A program made the position numbers and the translations under genes. Under the pieces are notes generated by a model, which saw only the letters and a list, made by a program, of their open reading frames with translations, had not been told where the DNA came from and did no database searches. Below, one piece after another: positions 1 through 6,555 of a stretch of 14,431 bases of DNA. How positions within the stretch are numbered: position 1 is the first letter of the stretch; every line of letters begins with the position of its first letter. Source of the stretch: Pseudomonadota bacterium (GTDB lineage Bacteria; Pseudomonadota; Alphaproteobacteria; Rhizobiales; Hyphomicrobiaceae); assembly GCA_023426855.1 (NCBI GenBank), contig JAEZBU010000070.1, positions 1-14,431 of the forward strand, read 5' to 3'.

Positions 1-5
1 GGTGT

Positions 6-10
6 CCTCC
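6..10 (-). promoter_or_regulatory. Ribosome binding site of the gene following pyrB (off window)
   Basis: On the minus strand a perfect GGAGG lies two bases after the pyrB stop codon, with only five more bases before the window edge. This is the spacing expected if a further minus-strand gene starts at or just beyond coordinate 1. In many alphaproteobacteria that gene is pyrC (dihydroorotase), forming a pyrBC operon; the identity is inferred because the gene itself is not in the window. Confidence 0.6.
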
Positions 11-12
11 GC

Positions 13-972
13 TCAATGGTTAGGGAGGTTGCGGGCGAGTGCTTCGAGCACTGCCATGCGCACGGCGACGCCCATCTCGACCTGCTCGCGGATCACGCTG
101 CGCGAATGATCGGCGATGGTGGAGGCAATCTCGACGCCGCGGTTCATCGGGCCCGGGTGCATGATCAGCGCGTCGGGCTTGGCGCGCGCCAGCTTCTCAT
201 GGTCGAGGCCGTAATAGTGAAAATACTCGCGGCTGGACGGCACCAGCGAGCCTTGCATGCGTTCGCGCTGCAGCCGCAGCATCATGACGATGTCGCAGCC
301 CTCCAGCCCCTTCCACATGTCGGTGTAGACCTCGGCGCCGAAGCGTTCCGCCTCGGCCGGCAGCAGCGTCGACGGTGCGATCAGGCGCACGCGGGCACCC
401 ATCGTGTTCAGCACGTTGATGTTGGAGCGCGCCACGCGGGAATGCAGGATATCGCCGCAGATCGCGATGGTCAGACCGGAGATGCGGCCCTTGGCGCGGC
501 GGATGGTGAGCGCGTCGAGTAGTGCCTGGGTCGGATGCTGATGCGCGCCGTCGCCGGCGTTGATTACCGAGCAATCGACCTTCTGCGACAGCAGCTCGAC
601 TGCGCCGGCCGAATGATGCCGGACCACGATGATATCCGGCCGCATGGCATTCAGCGTGATCGCAGTGTCGATCAGCGTCTCGCCCTTTTGCACCGAGGAG
701 GTCGAGACGTTCATGTTCATGACGTCGGCGCCCATGCGCTTGCCCGCCAGCTCGAACGAGCTCTGGGTGCGCGTGGAAGCCTCGAAGAACAGATTTATGA
801 GGGTGCGCCCCCTCAGGATATCCCGCTTCTTGTTGACCTGCCGATTGATGTCGGCGGCCTTGTCGGCGAGATCGAGAAGGGCGGTTATTTCACCGGCGGT
901 CAGGCTCTCGCAAGTCAAGAGGTGACGGCGCGTGAAATAGCTAACGTCGGGGGTGTGCTCGGAGCTGGTCAT
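13..972 (-). CDS. pyrB: Aspartate carbamoyltransferase catalytic subunit
   Basis: Cytoplasmic enzyme that condenses carbamoyl phosphate with L-aspartate to give N-carbamoyl-L-aspartate, the first committed step of de novo pyrimidine synthesis. The protein is 319 residues, normal for the class. The carbamoyl-phosphate loop STRT is at residues 66-69 within FFEASTRTQSSFE, HPTQ is at 146-149, and the aspartate-domain HPGPMNRG is at 272-279, so both domains are complete. An in-frame TTG at 1047 would add 25 residues, but they are not typical of the family and a good promoter lies inside that stretch, so I chose the ATG at 972. No Shine-Dalgarno site precedes it. A GGAGG after the stop suggests co-transcription with a downstream gene, probably pyrC. 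Known PyrB enzymes use catalytic trimers; regulation beyond the promoter is not visible. Confidence 0.97.
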   Translation of the reverse strand: MTSSEHTPDVSYFTRRHLLTCESLTAGEITALLDLADKAADINRQVNKKRDILRGRTLINLFFEASTRTQSSFELAGKRMGADVMNMNVSTSSVQKGETLIDTAITLNAMRPDIIVVRHHSAGAVELLSQKVDCSVINAGDGAHQHPTQALLDALTIRRAKGRISGLTIAICGDILHSRVARSNINVLNTMGARVRLIAPSTLLPAEAERFGAEVYTDMWKGLEGCDIVMMLRLQRERMQGSLVPSSREYFHYYGLDHEKLARAKPDALIMHPGPMNRGVEIASTIADHSRSVIREQVEMGVAVRMAVLEALARNLPNH

Positions 973-982
973 TAAAGCGGTG

Positions 983-1011
983 TCTATAAGAGCCAGCCGC
1001 ACTTTGGGCAA
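983..1011 (-). promoter_or_regulatory. Probable sigma-70 type promoter of pyrB
   Basis: Read on the minus strand, a -35 hexamer TTGCCC (1011-1006) is separated by exactly 17 bases from a -10 hexamer TATAGA (988-983). The expected transcription start is about six to eight bases further on, near 975-977, only about 3-5 bases before the pyrB ATG at 972. The transcript would therefore be leaderless or nearly so, which fits the lack of any Shine-Dalgarno sequence. Prediction by eye only. Confidence 0.5.
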
Positions 1012-1101
1012 GCGACTTGATGACACTTTCGACAGCAGCGTAAGCAAGTCGTTGCTGCGGAACGACGAAAGGTTGTGGCGGGGACGTCTTGCCCGCGCCG
1101 C

Positions 1102-1773
1102 TCAGGCCCGCGCCATCACGATGTCGAAGGTGCCGGCCAGGGCGCCGGCTTCCAGCCGTTCAGCGGGTTCCAGATTGACGATCACGCTGTCGCGCTGGCG
1201 GGCGTCGCTGATGCGGCGCAGGATGCCGTCACGCTCGTTAAGCGGTTCGCCTGCCACGTACATCTGCGTGATCAGGCGGGCGTTGTCGGGCGTGCTGATG
1301 GCGAAATGGATGTGCGGCGTGCGGCCGGGATAGGGCACCGGGCGGATGGTGCGGAAGGTATAGCTGCCATCGTTGCCGGTGCGCATCCGCCCGCGCCCCT
1401 GGAAACGCTGGTCGTAGCGACCGCGGGCCGAGCGGTCGTTGGGGTGGAGGTAATGCCCGTTGGCGTCGCATTGCCAGATTTCGACCGACGCGCCGATGAT
1501 CGGATTGCCGCTGGTATCCACAACGCGGCCGAGGATATGCGTGACCTGCCCCATGGCCTGGGCGGCCTCGCCACGCACGAGAACCAGGTCGTTGTCGGAA
1601 TCGCCGAGCCAGTCCACGGGATAGAACGGCCCCTCGGTCTGGCGGGGTGTCCGGATCAGCCCGGGCTGTGCCGCCTCGGCGGAGAAGCGCGGCAGGGTGG
1701 CCATTGCGGCGGTTGCGGCGAGGCCGCCGATGATGTGGCGCCGGACCAGTTGCGGCGTTGGCAGTTTGCTCAT
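1102..1773 (-). CDS. Tat-exported intradiol ring-cleavage dioxygenase (protocatechuate 3,4-dioxygenase-like)
   Basis: Probable non-haem Fe(III) dioxygenase that opens an aromatic catechol-type ring between its two hydroxyls, acting outside the cytoplasm. The 223-residue protein starts with a short basic segment holding the twin arginine R11-R12 (VRRHIIGG), a hydrophobic stretch, and an Ala-rich end near residue 36, as in Tat signal peptides. The mature part has the family opening TEGPFYP (46-52), the DANGHY segment, and PYPGRTPHIHF. Likely iron ligands are Tyr108, Tyr148, His154 and His156. The short loop between the second Tyr and the His pair is typical of the exported subgroup, not of classical PcaG/PcaH. 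No second subunit, catechol regulator or beta-ketoadipate gene is nearby, so the substrate is unknown. It is divergent from the MFS gene at 1961. Confidence 0.88.
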   Translation of the reverse strand: MSKLPTPQLVRRHIIGGLAATAAMATLPRFSAEAAQPGLIRTPRQTEGPFYPVDWLGDSDNDLVLVRGEAAQAMGQVTHILGRVVDTSGNPIIGASVEIWQCDANGHYLHPNDRSARGRYDQRFQGRGRMRTGNDGSYTFRTIRPVPYPGRTPHIHFAISTPDNARLITQMYVAGEPLNERDGILRRISDARQRDSVIVNLEPAERLEAGALAGTFDIVMARA

Positions 1774-1854
1774 GTGCGGATCTCCGTGCCGATGTCCGAT
1801 CCCTTAACGTGGTTTGTCGCAGTTTTGCGCCGGTTCCGCTGCTCACAATCGCGT

Positions 1855-1864
1855 CACGCGCGTG
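1855..1864. repeat. Palindrome in the dioxygenase/MFS divergent gap
   Basis: CACGCGCGTG is a perfect 10-base palindrome in the 187-base gap between the divergent dioxygenase and MFS genes, with a looser outer symmetry (ATC on the left, GAT on the right). Its position allows it to be a shared operator, but no regulator gene is adjacent and short CG-rich palindromes arise by chance in such DNA. Confidence 0.25.
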
Positions 1865-1960
1865 GTGATCTGGAATGACATAGCGACCATGACGACTGGG
1901 GGCTTGTTCCGTGGCGTCCGGGCTGAAACACTGCATTGCCTTTCGCGGAGTTCCTCCGAC

Positions 1961-3178
1961 ATGCCGAGTTTTATACTGCCCCTGGTCATGGTGCTGGTGC
2001 CGCTTGTCGGTCTGGCGTCGCTGCACCTGTTCCTGCCGGTAATGGCGCCGCTGCTGACGGAGGCAAGCGGCGTCGAGCCGACCGCGTTCGGCCTGGTCGC
2101 AGGCGCTGTCGGGCTGGGTTCGATCTGGTTCTATACCGCCAATCACAGCATCACCCCGGCGCTGGGGCCGGTGCGCACGCTGCAGGTCGGTGTGGTGCTG
2201 GTGGCAATCGGTGCGGCGCTGATCATGAGCGCCAACTTCCCTCTGGTTTTGATCGGCGCGACGATGCTGGGGTTCGGCTACGCCACCACCACGCCCGCGG
2301 GCAGCCAGATCATGGCTAATCATGCGCCGAAGGAATACTGGTCGACGCTGTTCTCGTTGCGACAGGCGGGCGTGCCACTGGGTGGCATGATTGCCGGTGC
2401 GGTTGGCGGCTGGCTGGTCGCTCAGTTCGGCTGGCGGATGGCCCTGGTCGCGATCGTGCTGATCGGGATTGCGTCGTCGCTGCCGCTGCTGTGGGCGCCT
2501 CGCGACTACAACGAGCCCAACGGATTGCGTCCGTTGCGGCTGGCCAATGTCGTCGATCCGACGAACTTGCGGCGTCCGTTCCAAGCCATAGCGCTGGCGC
2601 CTGGGCTGACCCGGCTGGCGCTGGCCTGCATCGGCTTTGCGATGATGCAGAGCGCGACGTTCTCCTTCTTCGTCATTTATCTGCACGATGGGCTGGGGTA
2701 TGGCCTGGCGCTCGCGGGCACGCTGTTCGCGGTGCTGCAGGCGGCCAGTGTGATGGGGCGCGTCGCGTTTGGTGTCGTCGCTGACCGTATCGGTTCTCCG
2801 CGCCTCGTTCTGATTGGGCTGTCTCTGGGCTCGGCGACGGCGGCCTTGCTGTTGGCCGGTCTCGGCCCCGGCCTGGGCACGCCAGTCCTGGTCATGGCCG
2901 CGCTGTTCGTCGGCATATCGGTGGCGACCTGGAACGGGCTGTATCTTGGCGAGGCGGCGCGGCTGTCGCCTCCCAACTCTGTCAGTGAAACCGCTGCCGG
3001 TACGACGTTCTTCGTGTTCCTGGTCTACACGGTGACGCCGCCGATCTTTGGTTTCCTGATCAACCGTTACGGATATTCGAGCGCGTTCCTGATGAGTGCT
3101 GCCGGTGCGGCCTTCTCGTGCATCGTATTGCTGCTTGGCGGACGTGCCGAGCCCGTGCCGCGCCGCGACAAGGCGTGA
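1961..3178 (+). CDS. Major facilitator superfamily (MFS) transporter
   Basis: Inner-membrane secondary carrier; substrate unknown. The 405-residue length and roughly twelve hydrophobic segments fit the MFS fold. A motif-A-like loop GRVAFGVVADRIGSPR (266-281) marks the start of the second half, and a conserved-looking segment with SLRQAGVPLGG is at 132-142 in the first half. I chose the ATG at 1961 because it begins directly before the first membrane helix and is preceded by GGAG at 1947-1950. The open frame extends back to 1814, with another ATG at 1889, but that extension is not hydrophobic and does not look like protein of this family. It diverges from the secreted dioxygenase, so uptake or export of an aromatic or related acid is possible but only inferred. 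It ends 12 bases from the convergent gene at 3191. Confidence 0.88.
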   Translation: MPSFILPLVMVLVPLVGLASLHLFLPVMAPLLTEASGVEPTAFGLVAGAVGLGSIWFYTANHSITPALGPVRTLQVGVVLVAIGAALIMSANFPLVLIGATMLGFGYATTTPAGSQIMANHAPKEYWSTLFSLRQAGVPLGGMIAGAVGGWLVAQFGWRMALVAIVLIGIASSLPLLWAPRDYNEPNGLRPLRLANVVDPTNLRRPFQAIALAPGLTRLALACIGFAMMQSATFSFFVIYLHDGLGYGLALAGTLFAVLQAASVMGRVAFGVVADRIGSPRLVLIGLSLGSATAALLLAGLGPGLGTPVLVMAALFVGISVATWNGLYLGEAARLSPPNSVSETAAGTTFFVFLVYTVTPPIFGFLINRYGYSSAFLMSAAGAAFSCIVLLLGGRAEPVPRRDKA

Positions 3179-3190
3179 ACGGCAGTCCTG

Positions 3191-3526
3191 TCACCGCGCC
3201 CGCAGGCTTGCGAACTGGTGGACCTGCTTGCTTGAGATGGAGCAGGCCTCCGTACTCGGCATCCAGGACGTGTTGTTGAGGTACAACTCGCATCGGGTCA
3301 GCACTGTGCCCAGGTGCGTCGTCATGCAGACGATCTCGCCCAGCCGATAGGTCTGGCCCTGAAAACGGCAGCGGCACGGTACAACGCGACCCCACCCGTC
3401 GATGACCTGGCCGGGTGTGATGCGGGGATCGGTCTGCTGCACCAGATTCGGCTCAGCCGACGCAGTAAACCCGCCGGGCGCGAGCAGGACAATGACCGGC
3501 ATCGCGATGCCGGCGAGGTGGAACAC
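3191..3526 (-). CDS. Small secreted cysteine-containing hypothetical protein
   Basis: Function not recognised. The frame opens with GTG at 3526; no ATG or other good start lies upstream before the stop near 3586. The 111-residue product begins with a hydrophobic stretch ending in TASA, a plausible signal peptidase I site before Glu25, so the mature protein of about 87 residues should be periplasmic or secreted. The mature part has five cysteines (51, 53, 67, 79, 95) spread through a compact core that includes CRCRFQGQTYRLGE and LNNTSW, suggesting a small disulphide-stabilised domain. It resembles small conserved exported proteins I associate with Rhizobiales, but I cannot name a family. It is convergent with the MFS gene and lies downstream of the EamA gene on the same strand. 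The signal peptide lacks a clearly basic N-terminus. Confidence 0.65.
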   Translation of the reverse strand: MFHLAGIAMPVIVLLAPGGFTASAEPNLVQQTDPRITPGQVIDGWGRVVPCRCRFQGQTYRLGEIVCMTTHLGTVLTRCELYLNNTSWMPSTEACSISSKQVHQFASLRAR

Positions 3527-3596
3527 GAACGCGCGATGTTGCTTCGTTACCCCATAGGGTTGAAGGTAGCAGGTCCGCGTCGATAGTCAAAAGCTC

Positions 3597-4502
3597 TTAC
3601 ACGGGCTCCCGTGCGGCTTGGCGGGCACGCCGTCGGCGATCGATGATCGGCCCGATTTGCACCAATAGCGTCGCACCAAACATCAGGCTCGCGCCGATCC
3701 ACCCGATCAGCGGCAGTCGTTCACCAAGCAGAAGGGCGCCGGCTGCCGCCGCGAACAGTGTTTCCATGCTGACCAGGATGGCGGCCTCACTCGGCGGCGT
3801 GTGCTTCATGGCGATCGCCAGCAGCGTGAACGTCAGCGCACTCGACAGCACGCCGACGAACAGGATCGCAGGGGCTGCGGCGATTATGCTTTCGAGCTTG
3901 ATCGGCTCCAGCATGATCGCGGCTGTGCCAGCGCAGACTGCGACGACGGCGAACTGCATGGCGGTGAAGGCCACTGGCCGCGCATAGGGCGAAGCAGCAC
4001 CCGTCAGCAGCATGTGTGTCGCCCAGATCAGTGCGGAGAACGCAATCAGGCCGTCGCCGGTCGAGAAGCCAGCCAGTGTGCCGCCACCCAGGAACCAGGC
4101 GCCGATGAAGGCGAGAACGACCGCGATCCAGACGTGGTTTGTTGGCGGGCGACCCAGTACGATCCAGGCAATAAGCGGTGTCGCGATAACGTAAAGCGAG
4201 GTCAGAAAACCTGCGTTAGTGACCGTTGCCGTGACGATACCGATCTGCTGCACGATCGCGGCACCGAAAAACGCAAGCCCCGTCCACATGCCTATGCGGA
4301 TCAAACCGTTGGACCATGGCACCGTCGCTTGCCGGGCTTCAAGCATGGCGAGCGGCAGCAAGCACACAGTGGCTAGTATCGCGCGGGAAGCGACAAACAA
4401 AAGCGGACCAATATGGTCCATCGCCGTCTTCTGGAAATAGAAGGCCGTGCCCCAGATGGCGGCAGCGAGCAAAAGCAGAAGATCAGCTTTGATACGGGTC
4501 AT
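3597..4502 (-). CDS. EamA/DMT-superfamily transporter
   Basis: Inner-membrane carrier of the drug/metabolite transporter superfamily; members move amino acids, metabolites or drugs, and the substrate here cannot be told. The 301-residue product has about ten hydrophobic segments in two EamA repeats, roughly residues 7-139 and 148-282. The first begins with the typical LAAAIWGTAF and the second ends with ETLFAAAAGALLLGERL, the usual conserved glutamate and GE pair. A basic tail (RRRRAR) closes the protein. I chose the ATG at 4502, which sits just before the first helix; a TTG at 4607 would add 35 polar residues unlike the family. No Shine-Dalgarno site is seen before the ATG. Instead a strong hairpin ends two bases upstream of it. 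The gene is divergent from the DUF486-TauE pair. Confidence 0.88.
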   Translation of the reverse strand: MTRIKADLLLLLAAAIWGTAFYFQKTAMDHIGPLLFVASRAILATVCLLPLAMLEARQATVPWSNGLIRIGMWTGLAFFGAAIVQQIGIVTATVTNAGFLTSLYVIATPLIAWIVLGRPPTNHVWIAVVLAFIGAWFLGGGTLAGFSTGDGLIAFSALIWATHMLLTGAASPYARPVAFTAMQFAVVAVCAGTAAIMLEPIKLESIIAAAPAILFVGVLSSALTFTLLAIAMKHTPPSEAAILVSMETLFAAAAGALLLGERLPLIGWIGASLMFGATLLVQIGPIIDRRRRARQAAREPV

Positions 4503-4504
4503 GG

Positions 4505-4527
4505 CGCCGACGTGATAGACGTCGGCG
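4505..4527 (-). promoter_or_regulatory. Perfect 9-bp inverted repeat abutting the EamA start codon
   Basis: CGCCGACGT and its exact reverse complement ACGTCGGCG flank a five-base loop (GATAG on the plus strand). In the EamA transcript the 3' arm ends two bases before the ATG at 4502, occupying the place where a ribosome binding site should be. It could be an mRNA hairpin that limits translation or an operator for a dimeric regulator. If the TTG at 4607 were the true start, the repeat would lie inside the coding region instead. Confidence 0.5.
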
Positions 4528-4663
4528 AGGCTGGCGGCAATGGTTCCCGCGGCGATTTGTGTCGCTATCGGAGTTTCTGCGTCGCAACAATCTTTGCCGC
4601 TGGACAAAGGTGCGCCGCAGCACTAATTCCCCTGCGCCCTTCACAAAGCGGATCGCATGCGTC

Positions 4664-5026
4664 ATGCCTGTCGCATCACTCTCGTGGCCACACGTAGCCC
4701 CGGTGCTACTGTTGCTGGCCTCCAACGTGTTCATGACCTTGGCCTGGTACGGTCACCTCAAATACAAATCGGCTCCGTTATTGCTGGTCATCCTGGTGTC
4801 GTGGGGGATAGCCTTCGTCGAATACTGCTTCGCCGTGCCGGCGAACCGGATCGGTCATGGCGTCTATTCGGCGGCCGAGCTGAAGACGATGCAGGAGGTC
4901 ATCACGCTGGCCGTGTTTGCGGGATTTTCGTTTCTTTATCTCGGTGAACCGCTGGGCTGGAAGCATCTGGCCGGTTTCGTGCTGATTGCCGCCGGCGCCG
5001 GACTGATCTTCTCGGGGCGCGGATGA
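4664..5026 (+). CDS. DMT family protein (DUF486)
   Basis: Small integral membrane protein of the DUF486 group of the DMT superfamily, transport substrate unknown. The 120-residue product has four hydrophobic segments and the signatures of the family: NVFMTLAWYGHLK (21-33), SWGIAFVEYCFAVPANRIG (46-64) and AELKTMQEVITLAVFAGFS (71-89). Small DMT proteins of four helices normally act as dimers. I chose the ATG at 4664 because it gives the usual length of about 110-120 residues; the open frame reaches back to 4559 with a non-hydrophobic, Arg-rich extension. The Shine-Dalgarno region is weak. Its stop codon overlaps the next start as ATGA, so it is translationally coupled to the TauE/SafE gene, suggesting the two proteins are made together. 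Confidence 0.88.
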   Translation: MPVASLSWPHVAPVLLLLASNVFMTLAWYGHLKYKSAPLLLVILVSWGIAFVEYCFAVPANRIGHGVYSAAELKTMQEVITLAVFAGFSFLYLGEPLGWKHLAGFVLIAAGAGLIFSGRG

Positions 5027-5781
5027 TGGTCGAGTGGCTCCCGCTGGCAGCGATGATGGCTGCAGCGTTTGCGGGGGCGTTTGTCCAGGCCGCGATCGGT
5101 TTTGGCTTCGCCCTGGTGGCCGCGCCGGTATTTCTCATCGCCATGCAGTCCGGGGCCGCGATGCAGTTGCTGGTCATGATCCACGTCGTACAGAGTGCGA
5201 TGCTGGTTCCGAGGCTATGGCGCCAGGCGCCGCGGGATCTGCTGACGATGATGCTCGTAGGCAGCTTGGCTGGAATACCGTTGGGTCTGGCATTGTTTCT
5301 GACGCTCAGCCTCGACACTTTGAAGCTGACGGTCGGCGTCGTCATGCTGGTGTTTACGGCGTTGCTGATCGCGCGCGATTCCGGACTGCTGAACCGTTGG
5401 GTGAAGTCGGTGGGGCCACCGCATCCCGCTGCTGCATCCGGGGTCGGCATGGCGGCGGGCGCGCTGACGTCGGTTCTGGTGCTGCCGGGGCCGCCGCTGA
5501 TCCTCTATGTCGCCGCGCGGCGCATGGACAAGCTGGAAAGCCGTGCGCTGTCCCTCACGTTCTTCGCGTTCTGCTACGTCGCCGTCATGGTCATGCATGC
5601 GCTGTGGTCAGGCATCAGCACCGAGACGTGGACATTGGTGGGCTGGCTGACGCCTGCTGTCATCGCGGCGACCGTACTGGGTGCGATGCTGGCGCGCTCG
5701 CTCAGCGAGACGTGGTTCCGCACAAGCATTACGGCGGTATCGTTGATATCCGGGGCTTGGCTGGTGTGGAGTGCGAGCTAA
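5023..5781 (+). CDS. TauE/SafE-family (sulfite exporter-like) permease
   Basis: Integral membrane protein of the TauE/SafE family, whose studied members export sulfite or sulfoacetate; the substrate here is not known. The 252-residue product has about eight hydrophobic segments and the family hallmark GAFVQAAIGFGFALVAAPVF at residues 18-37. A second, weaker repeat starts near residue 140 (GVGMAAGALTSVLVLPGPPL). The ATG at 5023 overlaps the DUF486 stop in an ATGA arrangement; an immediately following ATG at 5026 is an equally possible start. The last two bases of its stop codon are shared with the stop codon of the small convergent gene at 5778, so the two frames overlap tail to tail by three to four bases. 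No sulfur-oxidation or taurine gene is nearby. Confidence 0.88.
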   Translation: MMVEWLPLAAMMAAAFAGAFVQAAIGFGFALVAAPVFLIAMQSGAAMQLLVMIHVVQSAMLVPRLWRQAPRDLLTMMLVGSLAGIPLGLALFLTLSLDTLKLTVGVVMLVFTALLIARDSGLLNRWVKSVGPPHPAAASGVGMAAGALTSVLVLPGPPLILYVAARRMDKLESRALSLTFFAFCYVAVMVMHALWSGISTETWTLVGWLTPAVIAATVLGAMLARSLSETWFRTSITAVSLISGAWLVWSAS

Positions 5782-5957
5782 AGGCCGCGCACCACGTTGC
5801 CGATCATCAGCACCATGTAGGCGACGATCGCCAGCCAATACTCCTGATGCGGCAGGTAGCGCGGGACGTGGAAGAATCCGAGCTTGGTCGCGACCGCCAA
5901 TCCGGCCAGCACGAGCGAGATGAGAAACACCAACATCGTCGGCGGATTCAAACGCAT
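5778..5957 (-). CDS. Small two-helix membrane protein (59 aa), hypothetical
   Basis: Function unknown. The frame encodes 59 residues beginning MRLNPPTMLVFLIS and ending NVVRGL. It has two hydrophobic stretches, about residues 8-24 and 41-55, joined by a short polar loop with FFHVPRYLPHQEYW. It is preceded by a rich purine tract (GGGGGAAGGGG, 5972-5962) that serves as a Shine-Dalgarno site, the best in this part of the window. It lies 35 bases downstream of the membrane protein gene at 5993 on the same strand and is probably co-transcribed with it. I believe similar short two-helix proteins are conserved in Rhizobiales, but this is memory and not a search. Its stop codon interlocks with that of the convergent TauE gene. 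Codon choice and hydrophobicity pattern support a real gene. Confidence 0.7.
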   Translation of the reverse strand: MRLNPPTMLVFLISLVLAGLAVATKLGFFHVPRYLPHQEYWLAIVAYMVLMIGNVVRGL

Positions 5958-5961
5958 GGCA

Positions 5962-5972
5962 CCCCTTCCCCC
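5962..5972 (-). promoter_or_regulatory. Strong ribosome binding site of the 59-aa protein
   Basis: On the minus strand GGGGGAAGGGG precedes the ATG at 5957 by four bases. It is the strongest purine-rich leader in the window and is the main reason to accept the small frame as a gene. Confidence 0.55.
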
Positions 5973-5992
5973 AACAGAAGGCCCGGCGCGTC

Positions 5993-6493
5993 CTACAGTG
6001 TGCGCTCAGGCCGGCCGACCGGGATCGGCGCAGTCTGTTCCGTTTCGATCACGAACCTGACGATACCTATGCCCGTGTCACCGATCTCGCGGCAAGAGAC
6101 AATTTGGAAACGCTTGGTGGACGTATCATCGATACGTGTCAGGCCTGCATCAACGTCGCGGATGTCATAGACTTCCAGGGTGCGCATCTGACCGTCGGCA
6201 CCGGAGATCTCGATCCTGTCGCCGATCGCCATCGGCTTGGACGTGCCGAGCTGAACTTCATCATCATGGCGGCTCAGCCGAAAGTACGGACTATCGGCCA
6301 ACCGAGGCGTCTCGGCGCGGGCCTGCTGCTGCAACCTGCTGGCGGTTTGGGTCTCCGCCAATGCCTTGCCAAAACTGCGGTCGAGCACGGTCTCGGGGCG
6401 AAACATCGTCACCGCCAGCGCACCGACTGCGGTGCAAGCCGTCGCCAGGGCGAACAGCGGCAGACTACGCAGGATCGTCTGACTGGCGGTCAT
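5993..6493 (-). CDS. Single-pass membrane protein with a sortase-like C-terminal domain (hypothetical)
   Basis: Not confidently assigned. The 166-residue product has one N-terminal hydrophobic helix (about 11-30), a polar, helical-looking linker (31-70) and a beta-rich C-terminal part. That part has GDRIEI (91-96), then a DGQMRTLEVYDIRDVDAG stretch, then FQIVSCRE (129-136), and a strand IVRFVIE (144-150). The order resembles the second half of a sortase barrel: GD-I, then a strand, then the TLVTC strand, then Arg. His76, Cys134 and Arg146 are spaced much like a sortase His-Cys-Arg triad. The usual first strands before the His are missing, so it may be inactive or unrelated. The ATG at 6493 is supported by GGAG seven bases upstream. 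It is followed by the 59-aa membrane protein. No pilin or LPXTG-type substrate is visible. Confidence 0.6.
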   Translation of the reverse strand: MTASQTILRSLPLFALATACTAVGALAVTMFRPETVLDRSFGKALAETQTASRLQQQARAETPRLADSPYFRLSRHDDEVQLGTSKPMAIGDRIEISGADGQMRTLEVYDIRDVDAGLTRIDDTSTKRFQIVSCREIGDTGIGIVRFVIETEQTAPIPVGRPERTL

Positions 6494-6500
6494 GACTGGT

Positions 6501-6504
6501 CTCC
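6501..6504 (-). promoter_or_regulatory. Ribosome binding site fixing the start at 6493
   Basis: GGAG on the minus strand, seven bases before the ATG at 6493. It favours this start over an in-frame upstream ATG at 6547. A possible -10 element TATATT (6533-6528) lies further up, but I find no convincing -35 at the right distance. Confidence 0.5.
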
Positions 6505-6555
6505 AAGGCTTGGTCGCATCGATCTGTAATATAGGCAGGCTTGTGCGCATGACGA

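Noticed and set aside
973..1047. 25-residue N-terminal extension of PyrB from a TTG codon
   Set aside because: Not typical of the family, and the best promoter lies within it.
1238..2686. Long minus-strand open frame (482 codons) crossing the dioxygenase and the MFS gene
   Set aside because: The product is low-complexity, rich in Arg, Gln and His, typical of the antisense of G+C-rich genes, and it overlaps two well supported genes in other frames.
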